59,903 bases of DNA from a bacterium (GTDB taxonomy: Bacteria; Zhuqueibacterota; QNDG01), in NCBI GenBank assembly GCA_021158245.1, contig JAGGVB010000181.1:1-59903 (forward strand), read 5' to 3'. The position numbers were made by a program, and so were the translations under genes. Numbering within the stretch: the stretch's first letter is position 1; each line of letters opens with the position of its first letter. Below are positions 27,633 to 35,902 of the stretch, one piece after another. Under the pieces are notes generated by a model. That model did not search any database, had not been told where the DNA came from, and was given only the letters and a program-made list of their open reading frames with translations.

Positions 27633-28889
27633 TTATTCGGTTTCGTCAGATTCTTCTTCATAATAAGAAGAAAGAATCTCAAATAACTTGTCAACTGTTT
27701 TACTGCCAAATCCTTTTATATCAGAAATCACGTCCTTACCGGCATCCAGTACTTCATCGGCATTTTCATAGCCGGCAGATGTAAGTTTATCATATATTAT
27801 CTTCGTCAGTTCAGGAATATCTTCAAGAAGAAGTTTTTCTTCCTCTGCATGTTCCGCATCCCACTCAGACTGTTTAACAGTTGTAATCTCATAACCTGTG
27901 AGCCTTGATGCAAGTTGTCTGTTCTGGCCGCCGCGTCCTATAGCAAGGGATATCTCATCATCAGGGAGCACTGCAACAGCACTCTTTTCATCTTCATTGA
28001 CAATTACCTGTACCGGTTTCGCAGGGCTTAAGGCCCGTGCAATAAAAATTTCAGGCTCACCATTCCAGTTAATAACATCTATTTTCTCGTTATTAAGCTC
28101 TTTAACTACAGCCTGAATCCTTACACCCTTAAGCCCAACACACGCTCCTACAGCATCTATTCTGCTATCATTTGAGGATACCGCAACTTTTGCCCTTTCA
28201 CCCGGGAAACGCGCGACACTTTTTATCTCTATAATACCATCATAGATTTCCGGTACTTCTATTTCAAAAAGCCCTATGAGAAGTTTAGGCGCAATCCGGG
28301 ACACAATAACCTCAGGCCCTCTGTTTGTTCTGGCTACATGCCTGATTACAGCTTTCAGAGTGTCGCCTCTATAATACCTTTCACTTGGTATCTGTTCGGA
28401 TTTAGGCAACGCCACTTCCATATTCTCTACAGAAATCAAAACTTCGTCTCTGCTGATCTGACGGATGTCACCTACAATAATTTCACCGACACGATCTTTA
28501 AACTCTTCGAACAAAATCTCTTTTTCGGCTTCACGGATTTTTTGCGTGAGTGTCTGTTTTGCAGACGTTATTAATCTTCTGCCAAATGCCGAAGGATCAA
28601 TAATTTCTACAAACTCATCACCCAATTCAAGGTCAGGTTCAGTCTTCTTTGCATCATCAAGAGCAATTTCAGATATAGGATCTTCTACCTCAGCAACTAT
28701 TGTTTTAATCTGGTATATCTCCACTTCACCTTTTTCCATGTTAACGAATATATCAAAATTATCCGTTTTTCCGTACTTCCGTTTAATCATTGAAAAAAAC
28801 ATGGACTCAAGAATTTCACTCACTGAGTCTTTTGAAATGTTTCTCTCTTTCGCTATTTGTGTTACTGCCTCAACAATATTTACATTCAT
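27633..28889 (-). CDS. nusA: Transcription termination/antitermination factor NusA
   Basis: 418 residues: the RNAP-binding N-terminal domain, an S1 domain (DRVGEIIVGDIRQISRDEVL), two KH domains (DAVGACVGLKGVRIQAV and ISLAIGRGGQNRQLASRL), and a single C-terminal helix-hairpin-helix segment (DIKGFGSKTVDKLFEIL). It lacks the acidic repeats of gammaproteobacterial NusA. It lies between rimP and infB, the near-universal order. Confidence 0.98.
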   Translation of the reverse strand: MNVNIVEAVTQIAKERNISKDSVSEILESMFFSMIKRKYGKTDNFDIFVNMEKGEVEIYQIKTIVAEVEDPISEIALDDAKKTEPDLELGDEFVEIIDPSAFGRRLITSAKQTLTQKIREAEKEILFEEFKDRVGEIIVGDIRQISRDEVLISVENMEVALPKSEQIPSERYYRGDTLKAVIRHVARTNRGPEVIVSRIAPKLLIGLFEIEVPEIYDGIIEIKSVARFPGERAKVAVSSNDSRIDAVGACVGLKGVRIQAVVKELNNEKIDVINWNGEPEIFIARALSPAKPVQVIVNEDEKSAVAVLPDDEISLAIGRGGQNRQLASRLTGYEITTVKQSEWDAEHAEEEKLLLEDIPELTKIIYDKLTSAGYENADEVLDAGKDVISDIKGFGSKTVDKLFEILSSYYEEESDETE

Positions 28890-28907
28890 TGAAGTTTATC
28901 CCTCAAT

Positions 28908-29366
28908 TTACCACTCTATTGCCCGTCTCGCTTTTAAAATAATTTTATACGGGATAGTCAAACTATCCATTTTATCAACGATCCTGATTTCCGTTTCAGA
29001 TACATCCTCAAGAAAGCCTTCAACTTTTTGCTTTGCCCCGTCCTCATCCCGAAATACTATCCTCAGCTTCTTCCCCATGTTCCTTAAAAAATCTTTCTTT
29101 TCCTTCAACGCCCTGTCAAGGCCGGGAGAAGACACTTCCACTCTATAGGAATCCGGGGCGGCAAGAGACTCTTTGTTAATAAGCGAATATATTTTCCGGT
29201 TTATCGTTGCACACTCGCCAACTGTAATCCCATTTTTGGTATCAACAAAAAATCTGAAAATTCTGTTCGAAGGCCCTCCGATAATTTCAACGTCTATCAG
29301 TTCAGCTTCTTCCTCCTCAATAACTGGAGTAACTGCACTAATTATCTTCTCTTTTAAACTGCTCAT
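28908..29366 (-). CDS. rimP: Ribosome maturation factor RimP
   Basis: The ATG at 29366 (152 residues, starting MSSLKEKI) is preferred: the in-frame start at 29411 lies upstream of the predicted transcription start of 29407. An ATG at 29378 is a weaker option. Motifs: LIDVEIIGGPSNRIFRFFVD, INRKIYSLINKE and YRVEVSSPGLDRALK. It helps assemble the 30S subunit. First gene of the rimP-nusA-infB operon. Confidence 0.94.
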   Translation of the reverse strand: MSSLKEKIISAVTPVIEEEEAELIDVEIIGGPSNRIFRFFVDTKNGITVGECATINRKIYSLINKESLAAPDSYRVEVSSPGLDRALKEKKDFLRNMGKKLRIVFRDEDGAKQKVEGFLEDVSETEIRIVDKMDSLTIPYKIILKARRAIEW

Positions 29367-29384
29367 ACAATATCCCATTAAAAA

Positions 29385-29405
29385 AAGTGGGTATTTGACC
29401 CACTT
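29385..29405 (-). terminator. Stem-loop with T-tract at the 5' end of the rimP operon
   Basis: AAGTGGGT/ACCCACTT (arms 29398-29405 and 29385-29392, loop 5 nt) is followed on the minus strand by seven T residues. It looks like an intrinsic terminator for the TPR gene upstream. Because it starts only 2-3 nt after the predicted +1 of the rimP promoter, it would also form the very 5' end of the rimP mRNA. Confidence 0.7.
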
Positions 29406-29413
29406 CAGCATAT

Positions 29414-29442
29414 AATATATGAAATATTTTCCTCTTTTGCAA
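29414..29442 (-). promoter_or_regulatory. Predicted rimP operon promoter
   Basis: TTGCAA (29437-29442) and TATATT (29414-29419) on the minus strand with 17 bp spacing, predicted +1 near 29407. Confidence 0.65.
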
Positions 29443-29477
29443 GGAAAATATACAGAAACAATAATCTTAACGCAGGA

Positions 29478-30155
29478 TCAGTTATGATTTAGAGTATTAA
29501 GTAAGAACGCAACTTCCGATTTATATTCAAATGACGGGTAGTTGTCAAGCAACGCCTGTAAAATTTCTTTTGCTTTAGCAGAATTACCTGCCTCTTCATA
29601 ACAGCGTGCAGCACTCTTTAAATAAAAAGGTGCTGAAAATAATTTTTCAAATTTGTTGGCAGCTTTTTCATACATTTCAGCAGCTTCTTTATATTTCTTC
29701 TGCATCTCAAGACAATCACCCATCCCCGCATAACTTGCCGGAGTATAAACAGGATCAGACGAAATCGTTTTTATACAAATTTGATAGTACTTTAAACCAT
29801 TATCATAATCCTTATTATCATAATAAGAGTTTGCAATAAAAAAAGCCGACTCTCCTGCTGCACGTGTACCTGCGTATTTATCAACAATGGCAGGCATTTG
29901 CTGAATTACACGGTCATAAGCTCCCTGATAGTAGTATTGCTCTGCAACACCCAACTGTCCTTCAGCAGCCATTTCCGCCCTTTTTTTGCTTTTAACTGAA
30001 AACAATACAATAAGCAGAATAACAGCAACAGAACCTATCACAATATTTATATATTTAGAATGCTTTCTCAAATATTTCTGAAAATTAACATAAAGAGTTA
30101 CTATCGGATCTTCTTTGATTTCCTTCTTCGCAATTCTCTTTCTCGGTTTCAGCAT
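29478..30155 (-). CDS. Membrane-anchored TPR protein (YfgM-like)
   Basis: 225 residues: a basic cytoplasmic start, one transmembrane helix (about residues 38-55, YINIVIGSVAVILLIVLF), then tetratricopeptide repeats in the periplasm (for example YYDNKDYDNGLKYYQICI and KKYKEAAEMYEKAA). The layout matches YfgM/DUF2133-like TPR proteins that attend secreted proteins. It follows the response regulator gene by 22 bp. Specific partner unknown. Confidence 0.85.
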   Translation of the reverse strand: MLKPRKRIAKKEIKEDPIVTLYVNFQKYLRKHSKYINIVIGSVAVILLIVLFSVKSKKRAEMAAEGQLGVAEQYYYQGAYDRVIQQMPAIVDKYAGTRAAGESAFFIANSYYDNKDYDNGLKYYQICIKTISSDPVYTPASYAGMGDCLEMQKKYKEAAEMYEKAANKFEKLFSAPFYLKSAARCYEEAGNSAKAKEILQALLDNYPSFEYKSEVAFLLNTLNHN

Positions 30156-30177
30156 AAATGCTCCATAAGTAATAAAA

Positions 30178-30555
30178 TTATTGTTTATATTCTCCGCTCA
30201 GTACTTCTTTTACAATCTTAGCTACAGTGGTCTGCAGATCCGCAGGTTTTGTAAAAAATGGGAACCCATGATCATGCTGCTGCTGAAGCACTTCCGCTTC
30301 ATCTGCATACCCTGTCATAAGTATTACTCTCTGTTCCGGGTTTCTTCTGCGTAATTCATTTGCAAGCTCAAATCCGGACATAGTGGGCATACGAATGTCA
30401 GTAATCACAAGATCCGGATGAAATCTCTCCCACTCAGACAGAGCATCTTCTCCGTTAAAAGCCATTCTGACATCATAGCCCTGACGCTCAAGAAATCGCG
30501 CATATACGCGGGCAATCGTATCCACATCATCAACAACAAGAATTTTTTCTTTCAT
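30178..30555 (-). CDS. Stand-alone response regulator receiver (CheY-like)
   Basis: The ATG at 30555 is chosen over a TTG 15 nt upstream because it is preceded by a GGGGG purine run at 5 nt. 125 residues, a lone receiver domain: acidic pair in LVVDDVDT, phosphoacceptor aspartate in LVITDIRMP, threonine in LMTGYA and lysine in FTKPAD. No output domain, so it acts by protein contact. No histidine kinase in the window. Confidence 0.93.
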   Translation of the reverse strand: MKEKILVVDDVDTIARVYARFLERQGYDVRMAFNGEDALSEWERFHPDLVITDIRMPTMSGFELANELRRRNPEQRVILMTGYADEAEVLQQQHDHGFPFFTKPADLQTTVAKIVKEVLSGEYKQ

Positions 30556-30704
30556 CCTGGCCCCCTTCAAAGGTATTAATTTACATATTATCGGGGTATC
30601 TCTAATTCTCTCCTGATTACTGTTCTTCTTAAAATAAACCTGTTTTTAAAAAGAACTACTCAGATGAAGAGCTTACAACAGCTGCACTTAAAAACCGCCT
30701 GAAG

Positions 30705-30777
30705 TACCCCAGGTAGGAATCGAACCTACGACACCCGGTTTAGGAAACCGGTGCTCTATCCCCTGAGCTACTGGGGC
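30705..30777 (-). tRNA. tRNA-Arg (anticodon CCT)
   Basis: Cloverleaf on the minus strand: acceptor GCCCCAG/CTGGGGT (first pair G-U), D-arm with CTCAGGGGATAGAGC, anticodon stem CCGGT/ACCGG with loop TTCCTAA (anticodon CCT), and T-loop GTTCGATTC. CCA not encoded. Confidence 0.93.
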
Positions 30778-30862
30778 AGCTTAAAACTACCTGTCAAATA
30801 ATTTATTAAACTTAGTTTAAAAAGGCAAGATTTTTTTAAAATAATAAATACTTTAAATCGGC

Positions 30863-30891
30863 TTGCTTTCCTGAATATTGTTTTGTATTAT
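30863..30891 (+). promoter_or_regulatory. Predicted promoter of the M20 peptidase-epmA pair
   Basis: TTGCTT (30863-30868) and TATTAT (30886-30891) with 17 bp spacing, 44 nt before the ATG at 30935. Confidence 0.6.
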
Positions 30892-30934
30892 TTAAAACAC
30901 GACAAATATCATTTCTGTTTTTGAGGAGGTTTTT

Positions 30935-32176
30935 ATGGATACAACTATTTTTAACAAAGTTTCAAAGAAAATAGACTCATACGAGGAAGAAGTAATAAAA
31001 ATCCAGAAAGGTTTAACTGCTATACCGGCTCTTAGCCCTGAAAACGGAGGTACAGGTGAAAAAGAAAAATCTGACTATATAAAATCACTTCTTACGGAAC
31101 TTGGGTTTGACTCAATTGAAGAAGTTGATGCTCCTGATGATAGGGTACCTGCAGGATACCGGCCAAATCTAATAGCAATTATGAACGGGAAAGACACAGC
31201 GCAGACAATCTGGATTATGAGCCACATGGATGTTGTACCAACAGGCGACAGGGAGAAATGGGATACCGAACCTTTTGAAGCTGTAGTCAAAGGAGACAAA
31301 ATATACGGAAGAGGCACAGAAGATGATCAGCAGGGTTTTGTTTCGTCCTTTCTTGCAGTAAAGGCTCTTATTGAAGAAGGTGTCGTACCTGAACATAACA
31401 TCGGCCTCGTTGTAGTAGCTGATGAGGAATCAGGATCAAAATACGGCATTCAGCATGTTATTAAAGAAAAGAAAGAAATTTTCAAACCTGATGATCTAAT
31501 CATCATTCCTGATGCGGGAGATCCTGAAGGTATCACAATAGAAGTAGCTGAAAAATCAATCCTCTGGGTAAAATGCGAGACACAGGGAAAACAGACCCAC
31601 GGATCAACTCCTGAAAAAGGGAAAAATGCCCACAAGGCTGCAGCACATCTTATTGTAAAGATGAATGAGCTTTATAAAAAATATGATAAAAATGATCCGC
31701 TTTACGATCCGCCGATATCAACTTTTGAACCGACACAAAAGGAAAAAAATGTTGATAATATAAATACTATTCCCGGTTCCGATGTATTTTATTTTGACTG
31801 CAGGATTCTTCCCGACTACTCAATAGAAGATATACAAAAAACAATCAGGTCGTGGGCAGATGATATTGAAAAGGAATTCGGTGTAACAATTACTCTTACA
31901 TATCCGCAATTGGAATCAGCGCCTCCTGCTACTCCTGCTGATGCTCCTGCTGCTGCAGCACTTAAAAAAGCTATAAAAGAACTGAGGTCAAAGGAACCTG
32001 TAACAATAGGGATAGGCGGAGGAACTGTTGCCGCCTACTTCAGAAGAGCAAATCTCCCTGCAGTATGCTGGTGTACTCTTGACGACACACTTCACGCTCC
32101 CAATGAATATTGCTCAATTAAAAATGTACTGGAAGATGCACGAATTTTTGCACACATTGCTCTTCAGACCTGGTAA
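30935..32176 (+). CDS. M20 family metallopeptidase (ArgE/DapE type)
   Basis: 413 residues. Metal and catalytic motifs: MSHMDVVPTGD (first His and Asp), YGRGTEDDQQG (bridging Asp) and VADEESGSKYG (catalytic Glu-Glu). The lid/dimerisation domain contains the family HGSTPEKGKNAHKAA. A strong SD (GAGGAGG) precedes the ATG. It hydrolyses a peptide or N-acyl amino acid; exact substrate unknown. First of two plus-strand genes, with epmA 13 bp downstream. Confidence 0.92.
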   Translation: MDTTIFNKVSKKIDSYEEEVIKIQKGLTAIPALSPENGGTGEKEKSDYIKSLLTELGFDSIEEVDAPDDRVPAGYRPNLIAIMNGKDTAQTIWIMSHMDVVPTGDREKWDTEPFEAVVKGDKIYGRGTEDDQQGFVSSFLAVKALIEEGVVPEHNIGLVVVADEESGSKYGIQHVIKEKKEIFKPDDLIIIPDAGDPEGITIEVAEKSILWVKCETQGKQTHGSTPEKGKNAHKAAAHLIVKMNELYKKYDKNDPLYDPPISTFEPTQKEKNVDNINTIPGSDVFYFDCRILPDYSIEDIQKTIRSWADDIEKEFGVTITLTYPQLESAPPATPADAPAAAALKKAIKELRSKEPVTIGIGGGTVAAYFRRANLPAVCWCTLDDTLHAPNEYCSIKNVLEDARIFAHIALQTW

Positions 32177-32189
32177 ACAATAATCAGCC

Positions 32190-33218
32190 ATGTCTGAAAC
32201 CAAAAAAAACTGGCAGCGTCTTGCAGATAATGATTTAAAATGGAAAATCTTTAAAAAAAGGGCCGAACTTATGCAGGCTGTCCGGTCCTTTTTTATAAAC
32301 AGGGATTTCCTTGAAGTCGATCCCCCAACTGCATCGCCGTGGCCTACCCTGGATTCAAATATTGATTCTGTTAAAGTAAGAATTCACGATATGAACGGGA
32401 ATCCTTCCGAACTTTTTCTTCATACTTCTCCGGAACACGCAATGAAAAAGCTTCTTGCAGCAGGGTCAGGGGACATTTTCTTCCTGGGAAAAGTTTTTCG
32501 AGATGCGGAAATAACAGAACTGCACAACCCTGAATTTACAATGGCTGAGTGGTACAAAAACGGAGCAGCCTACAATGAAATAATGGACGAAACAGAAGAG
32601 TTAATTATCTATTGTGCAGAAAAAGTAACAGGTTCACTTAACATTTCCTTTCAGGGAAAAAATATTGACCTGTCTTCACCCTGGGACAGAATTTCAGTTA
32701 AAGAACTGTTTTTAAATAAGGCAGGCCTTGATCTTGACAAATGCATGTCTCTTGATTTAATGCGGAAAGCAGCAGTAAAAACCTCTGTCTATTGTGAAGA
32801 TAATGACGACTGGGATACCATATTCTTAAGAATTTTTATGGAAAAAATAGAGCCTGAATTAGGACTTAAAAGGCCGGTTTTTGTAACAGACTATCCTGCA
32901 AAAAACCCTCTTATGGCAAAACTTAAAGCTTCCGACCCTGCTTACGTGGAAAGAGCAGAACTTTTTATCGCAGGAATTGAACTTGCAAACGGATACACTG
33001 AACTTACAGACGGGAAAGAACTTTTAAAAAGATTTAAAAAAGAGCAGCAATCAAGGCCGGGGAACCTGCCGATTGATACTGATCTGATTAAAGCACTAAA
33101 GACCGGCATGCCCGAATGCAGCGGAATTGCACTTGGTATTGACAGGCTGCTTATGCTTTTACTGGACAAAAAAAGTATAAATGATGTTATTCTGTCCCCG
33201 GTAAAAGAAATGATATAA
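32190..33218 (+). CDS. epmA: Elongation factor P lysyltransferase (GenX/PoxA type)
   Basis: 342 residues, a truncated class II lysyl-tRNA synthetase catalytic domain without the anticodon-binding domain. Motif 2 is FLGKVFRDAEITELHNPEFTM and motif 3 is CSGIALGIDRLLML. This is the EpmA family that attaches beta-lysine to EF-P. No efp or epmB lies in the window. It partners here with an M20 peptidase. Identity strong; beta-lysine use is assumed from family. Confidence 0.92.
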   Translation: MSETKKNWQRLADNDLKWKIFKKRAELMQAVRSFFINRDFLEVDPPTASPWPTLDSNIDSVKVRIHDMNGNPSELFLHTSPEHAMKKLLAAGSGDIFFLGKVFRDAEITELHNPEFTMAEWYKNGAAYNEIMDETEELIIYCAEKVTGSLNISFQGKNIDLSSPWDRISVKELFLNKAGLDLDKCMSLDLMRKAAVKTSVYCEDNDDWDTIFLRIFMEKIEPELGLKRPVFVTDYPAKNPLMAKLKASDPAYVERAELFIAGIELANGYTELTDGKELLKRFKKEQQSRPGNLPIDTDLIKALKTGMPECSGIALGIDRLLMLLLDKKSINDVILSPVKEMI

Positions 33219-33240
33219 TCAGGCAATAAAATCCGTGTTG

Positions 33241-33285
33241 AAAGTTATAAAGTTGTAAAGTTATAAAGTTGTAAAGTTATAAAGT
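33241..33285. repeat. 16-bp tandem repeat, 2.8 copies
   Basis: The unit AAAGTTATAAAGTTGT is repeated twice perfectly and a third time partly, directly after the epmA stop. The unit is itself two diverged 8-mers. Slippage-type repeat between two convergent genes; function unknown. Confidence 0.9.
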
Positions 33286-33308
33286 GCCCTGCCGCTGTCC
33301 GGGGGTTT

Positions 33309-33322
33309 AAGGCATCAGCCTT
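33309..33322 (+). terminator. Weak stem-loop between convergent epmA and fRMsr genes
   Basis: AAGGC/GCCTT with a 4-nt loop, followed by TTATT on the plus strand. Short stem, so only a tentative epmA terminator. Confidence 0.35.
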
Positions 33323-33342
33323 TTATTAAATCTGACAATTGT

Positions 33343-33798
33343 TTACAACCTTTTTGAAAAAAGCCCGGCAATCTTTTCAAGCCACTCTTTATCTACTCTG
33401 TCAAAACTGCCAAAGGAATCATCATCAACATCCAGCACTGCTTTTATATTAGCATTGGAATCAAACATCGGTACAACAATTTCAGATTTTGAACTCGGAT
33501 CACATGCAATATGTCCCGGAAATTTATTAACATCTTCAACAATTACAGTTTCACCAATTTTGACTGCTTCGGCACAGACTCCGGAATCAGCAGAAAGATA
33601 AACGCATGCAGGAGTCCCCTGAAAAGGGCCCAGCACAAGCCTGTTATCTTTAACAAAATAAAAGCCGGCCCAGAAATAATTCAGTCTCTTCTTTAAAACA
33701 GCAGCAGTGTTACCCAAATCGGATATAAGCTCACCATTCTTTTTCAGACGAATTTCTATCTCCCTGAAAGACGCCAGATACTTATCTGACTTTGTCAA
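33343..33798 (-). CDS. msrC: Free methionine-(R)-sulfoxide reductase (GAF type)
   Basis: 151 residues, one GAF domain. The family signatures LGPFQGTPAC and DVNKFPGHIACD are intact. The three redox cysteines C65, C75 and C99 keep the 10 and 24 residue spacing known from the yeast enzyme. It reduces free methionine-R-sulfoxide using thioredoxin. Encoded alone, convergent with epmA. Confidence 0.93.
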   Translation of the reverse strand: MTKSDKYLASFREIEIRLKKNGELISDLGNTAAVLKKRLNYFWAGFYFVKDNRLVLGPFQGTPACVYLSADSGVCAEAVKIGETVIVEDVNKFPGHIACDPSSKSEIVVPMFDSNANIKAVLDVDDDSFGSFDRVDKEWLEKIAGLFSKRL

Positions 33799-33907
33799 GC
33801 AGCACTCCCGATTGCATTAATTAAATCATGCACTAAATAAAACACAAATTATTTTTTACGGATTATCTCAGATTTAGATCCGGGCATAGTACATTTGAGT
33901 TTTTATG

Positions 33908-34882
33908 CTATCTTAAATCTTTCTGAAATGTTTCTCTTAAAATTCCTCTTGCACCGAAACTCTCTTTAAATTTGCCAAGCCCCCAATTAGGGTCTTCATT
34001 AACAGTAAAAATCCCGTAATCAAGAAATTTATACCCTTTTTCAATTGACCACTTGATAATCTCATAAAAAAGGAAATTAACGGGCCTGTATTTCTGGTAA
34101 TCTTCATCATGGCTGATGTAAAATGCAAGCACAACACGATCATTGCATAAAAAATTTGTCACACCTGCAATCATCTTGTCTTCAAGATATGCTCCGAACT
34201 GCAGGATTCTTTCAGGAAAGAGCTTTTTCAACCTCAGCAGTTCTTCCAGCGTATGGGTAGGATTTACATTGTGCCTTAATTTCAGATTCTTTTTAAGTAT
34301 TGGATAGAATTGGCTAAAATCTTCTTTTATTTTTATCTTGACACCTAATTTTTGTGATCTTCTTGTTGCTGTGCGGGCTTCAGGTTTAAACTGTTGGTAA
34401 ATATCCCCGGTGTTGAAATCCAGAGGGATTACACTTGAAACTTCTCGTTTTTTATATATAAATCCGTTTTTATAAAGGGCAAAATCAATATAGTTACTCG
34501 GCCGTGCAAGGTATATAAGAGGAGGCAGAGTCATCTCAATTCTGTCAATCTTCTCTTTTTCAGCATGTTCCAGCAAAGATTCAACGAGGTCAAAAGCAGT
34601 ACGTATCGACGTTTTTTCATCATACACAAAGCCTCCGTAAGAAGCTCCGCAGTGTGAAGAAAGCACTCTTTTACCGTCAATTACACGTAAAGCAGCAGGA
34701 AAGAGAGCGCAAGCCGTGCTACCCTCGGAAAAGATTAATGAGTGATCCTGAAATTTTCCTTCATCGTGGTATGAAAGGAATCTGCGGGTGTGGAACAGAG
34801 TACCGTTATTTGCTTTCCATACAAATTTATCCCACCACCCGCTTAAATCCCGATTGTATTTTTCAATTAAAATAATAGACAA
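33908..34882 (-). CDS. GNAT/FemAB-like acyltransferase
   Basis: 324 residues with two GNAT-like halves; the second has the GNAT_acetyltr_6/BioF2-like block (ARTATRRSQKLGVKIKI, then IAGVTNFLCND and KGYKFLDYGIF). Relatives add amino acids to peptidoglycan or modify exopolysaccharide. The start codon is a TTG at 34882, and AAAGG abuts it without spacing, so a nearby alternative such as ATT cannot be excluded. Three bases after argF; acceptor unknown. Confidence 0.82.
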   Translation of the reverse strand: MSIILIEKYNRDLSGWWDKFVWKANNGTLFHTRRFLSYHDEGKFQDHSLIFSEGSTACALFPAALRVIDGKRVLSSHCGASYGGFVYDEKTSIRTAFDLVESLLEHAEKEKIDRIEMTLPPLIYLARPSNYIDFALYKNGFIYKKREVSSVIPLDFNTGDIYQQFKPEARTATRRSQKLGVKIKIKEDFSQFYPILKKNLKLRHNVNPTHTLEELLRLKKLFPERILQFGAYLEDKMIAGVTNFLCNDRVVLAFYISHDEDYQKYRPVNFLFYEIIKWSIEKGYKFLDYGIFTVNEDPNWGLGKFKESFGARGILRETFQKDLR

Positions 34883-34885
34883 CCT

Positions 34886-35800
34886 TTATTTTTTCATTAA
34901 AGCAACCATTATTGCTTTCTGCATGTGAAGCCTGTTCTCTGCCTCATCAAATACAATAGAATGAATTCCGTCAACAACTTCATCTGTAATTTCGTCGCCT
35001 CTGTGAGCTGGCAGGCAGTGCATAACCTTTACATCATCCTTTGCCAGATCAACAAGTTTCTGGTTCACCTGAAAAGCAGCGAACACCTTTTTACGCTTTT
35101 CAGCTTCTTTCTCCTGCCCCATACTTGCCCAGACATCCGTATAAATTACATCAGCATCTTTTACCGCATCAAGAGGGTCACGAATTATGTTAATCTCGCT
35201 GATTCCCGCTTTCCTGCCATCTGCAAGAATTTTCTGGTCAGGATCATACCCTTCCGGGATTGCAAGATTTAAAGTCATAGGAATACGTGCAGCCATATTA
35301 ATCCATGAATTTGCAAGATTGTTTCCGTCACCCACAAATGCAAGTTTTAATCCGTCAAAATTACCCCTGTGCTCAAGAACTGTCAGCATATCGCCCATAA
35401 CCTGACATGGATGAAGAAGATCAGTCAAACCGTTAATAACAGGAATAGTCGCATTCTCAGCAAGCTCAATAATATGTTCATGCCCGAAAAGCCTGGCCAT
35501 AATTCCATCATTGTATCTTGAAAACACCTGAGCAATATCTTTTACAGCTTCACGTTTACCTATCCCTATATCATTGGGGGAAAGATACAGTGCATGCCCG
35601 CCAAGCTGGAACATACCTACTTCAAATGAAACCCTTGTTCTTGCAGACGGTTTCTGAAAAATCATTGCCAGGGTCTGGCCTTCAAGCACGTGAAAAAACT
35701 GGCCTTTTTTCAGCTTTGTCTTAATATCAATTGCAAGCTTAAACATTTCATGAATTTCTTCCGTTGTAAGATCAGTAATCGCAAGAAAATCCTTCTTCAT
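34886..35800 (-). CDS. argF: Ornithine carbamoyltransferase
   Basis: 304 residues. Carbamoyl-phosphate site KPSARTRVSFE (A replaces the T of the more common STRT), HPCQVMGD, and ornithine-site HCLPAHRG. It makes citrulline from ornithine and carbamoyl phosphate in arginine synthesis. SD GGAGGAGG precedes the ATG. No other arginine genes adjacent; promoter at 35863-35891 with a palindrome in the leader. Confidence 0.95.
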   Translation of the reverse strand: MKKDFLAITDLTTEEIHEMFKLAIDIKTKLKKGQFFHVLEGQTLAMIFQKPSARTRVSFEVGMFQLGGHALYLSPNDIGIGKREAVKDIAQVFSRYNDGIMARLFGHEHIIELAENATIPVINGLTDLLHPCQVMGDMLTVLEHRGNFDGLKLAFVGDGNNLANSWINMAARIPMTLNLAIPEGYDPDQKILADGRKAGISEINIIRDPLDAVKDADVIYTDVWASMGQEKEAEKRKKVFAAFQVNQKLVDLAKDDVKVMHCLPAHRGDEITDEVVDGIHSIVFDEAENRLHMQKAIMVALMKK

Positions 35801-35826
35801 ACCTCCTCCATATTATTTTTTAACGT

Positions 35827-35891
35827 TTCCCTTTAAGGGAACACTCCAATTCATTTGAGATGATATTAACTCTTTTATTTTAAAAAGTCAA
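35827..35891 (-). promoter_or_regulatory. argF promoter and downstream palindrome
   Basis: TTGACT (35886-35891) and TAATAT (35863-35868) on the minus strand, 17 bp apart. A near-perfect palindrome TTCCCTTTAAGGGAA (35827-35841) lies in the leader between promoter and SD. It could be an operator or a 5' mRNA hairpin; it does not look like a canonical ARG box. Confidence 0.6.
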
Positions 35892-35902
35892 GCAATCTTT
35901 AA

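Noticed and set aside
28465-29148. 227-residue open frame on the plus strand
   Set aside because: Antisense to nusA and rimP, with no ribosome site and low-complexity translation.
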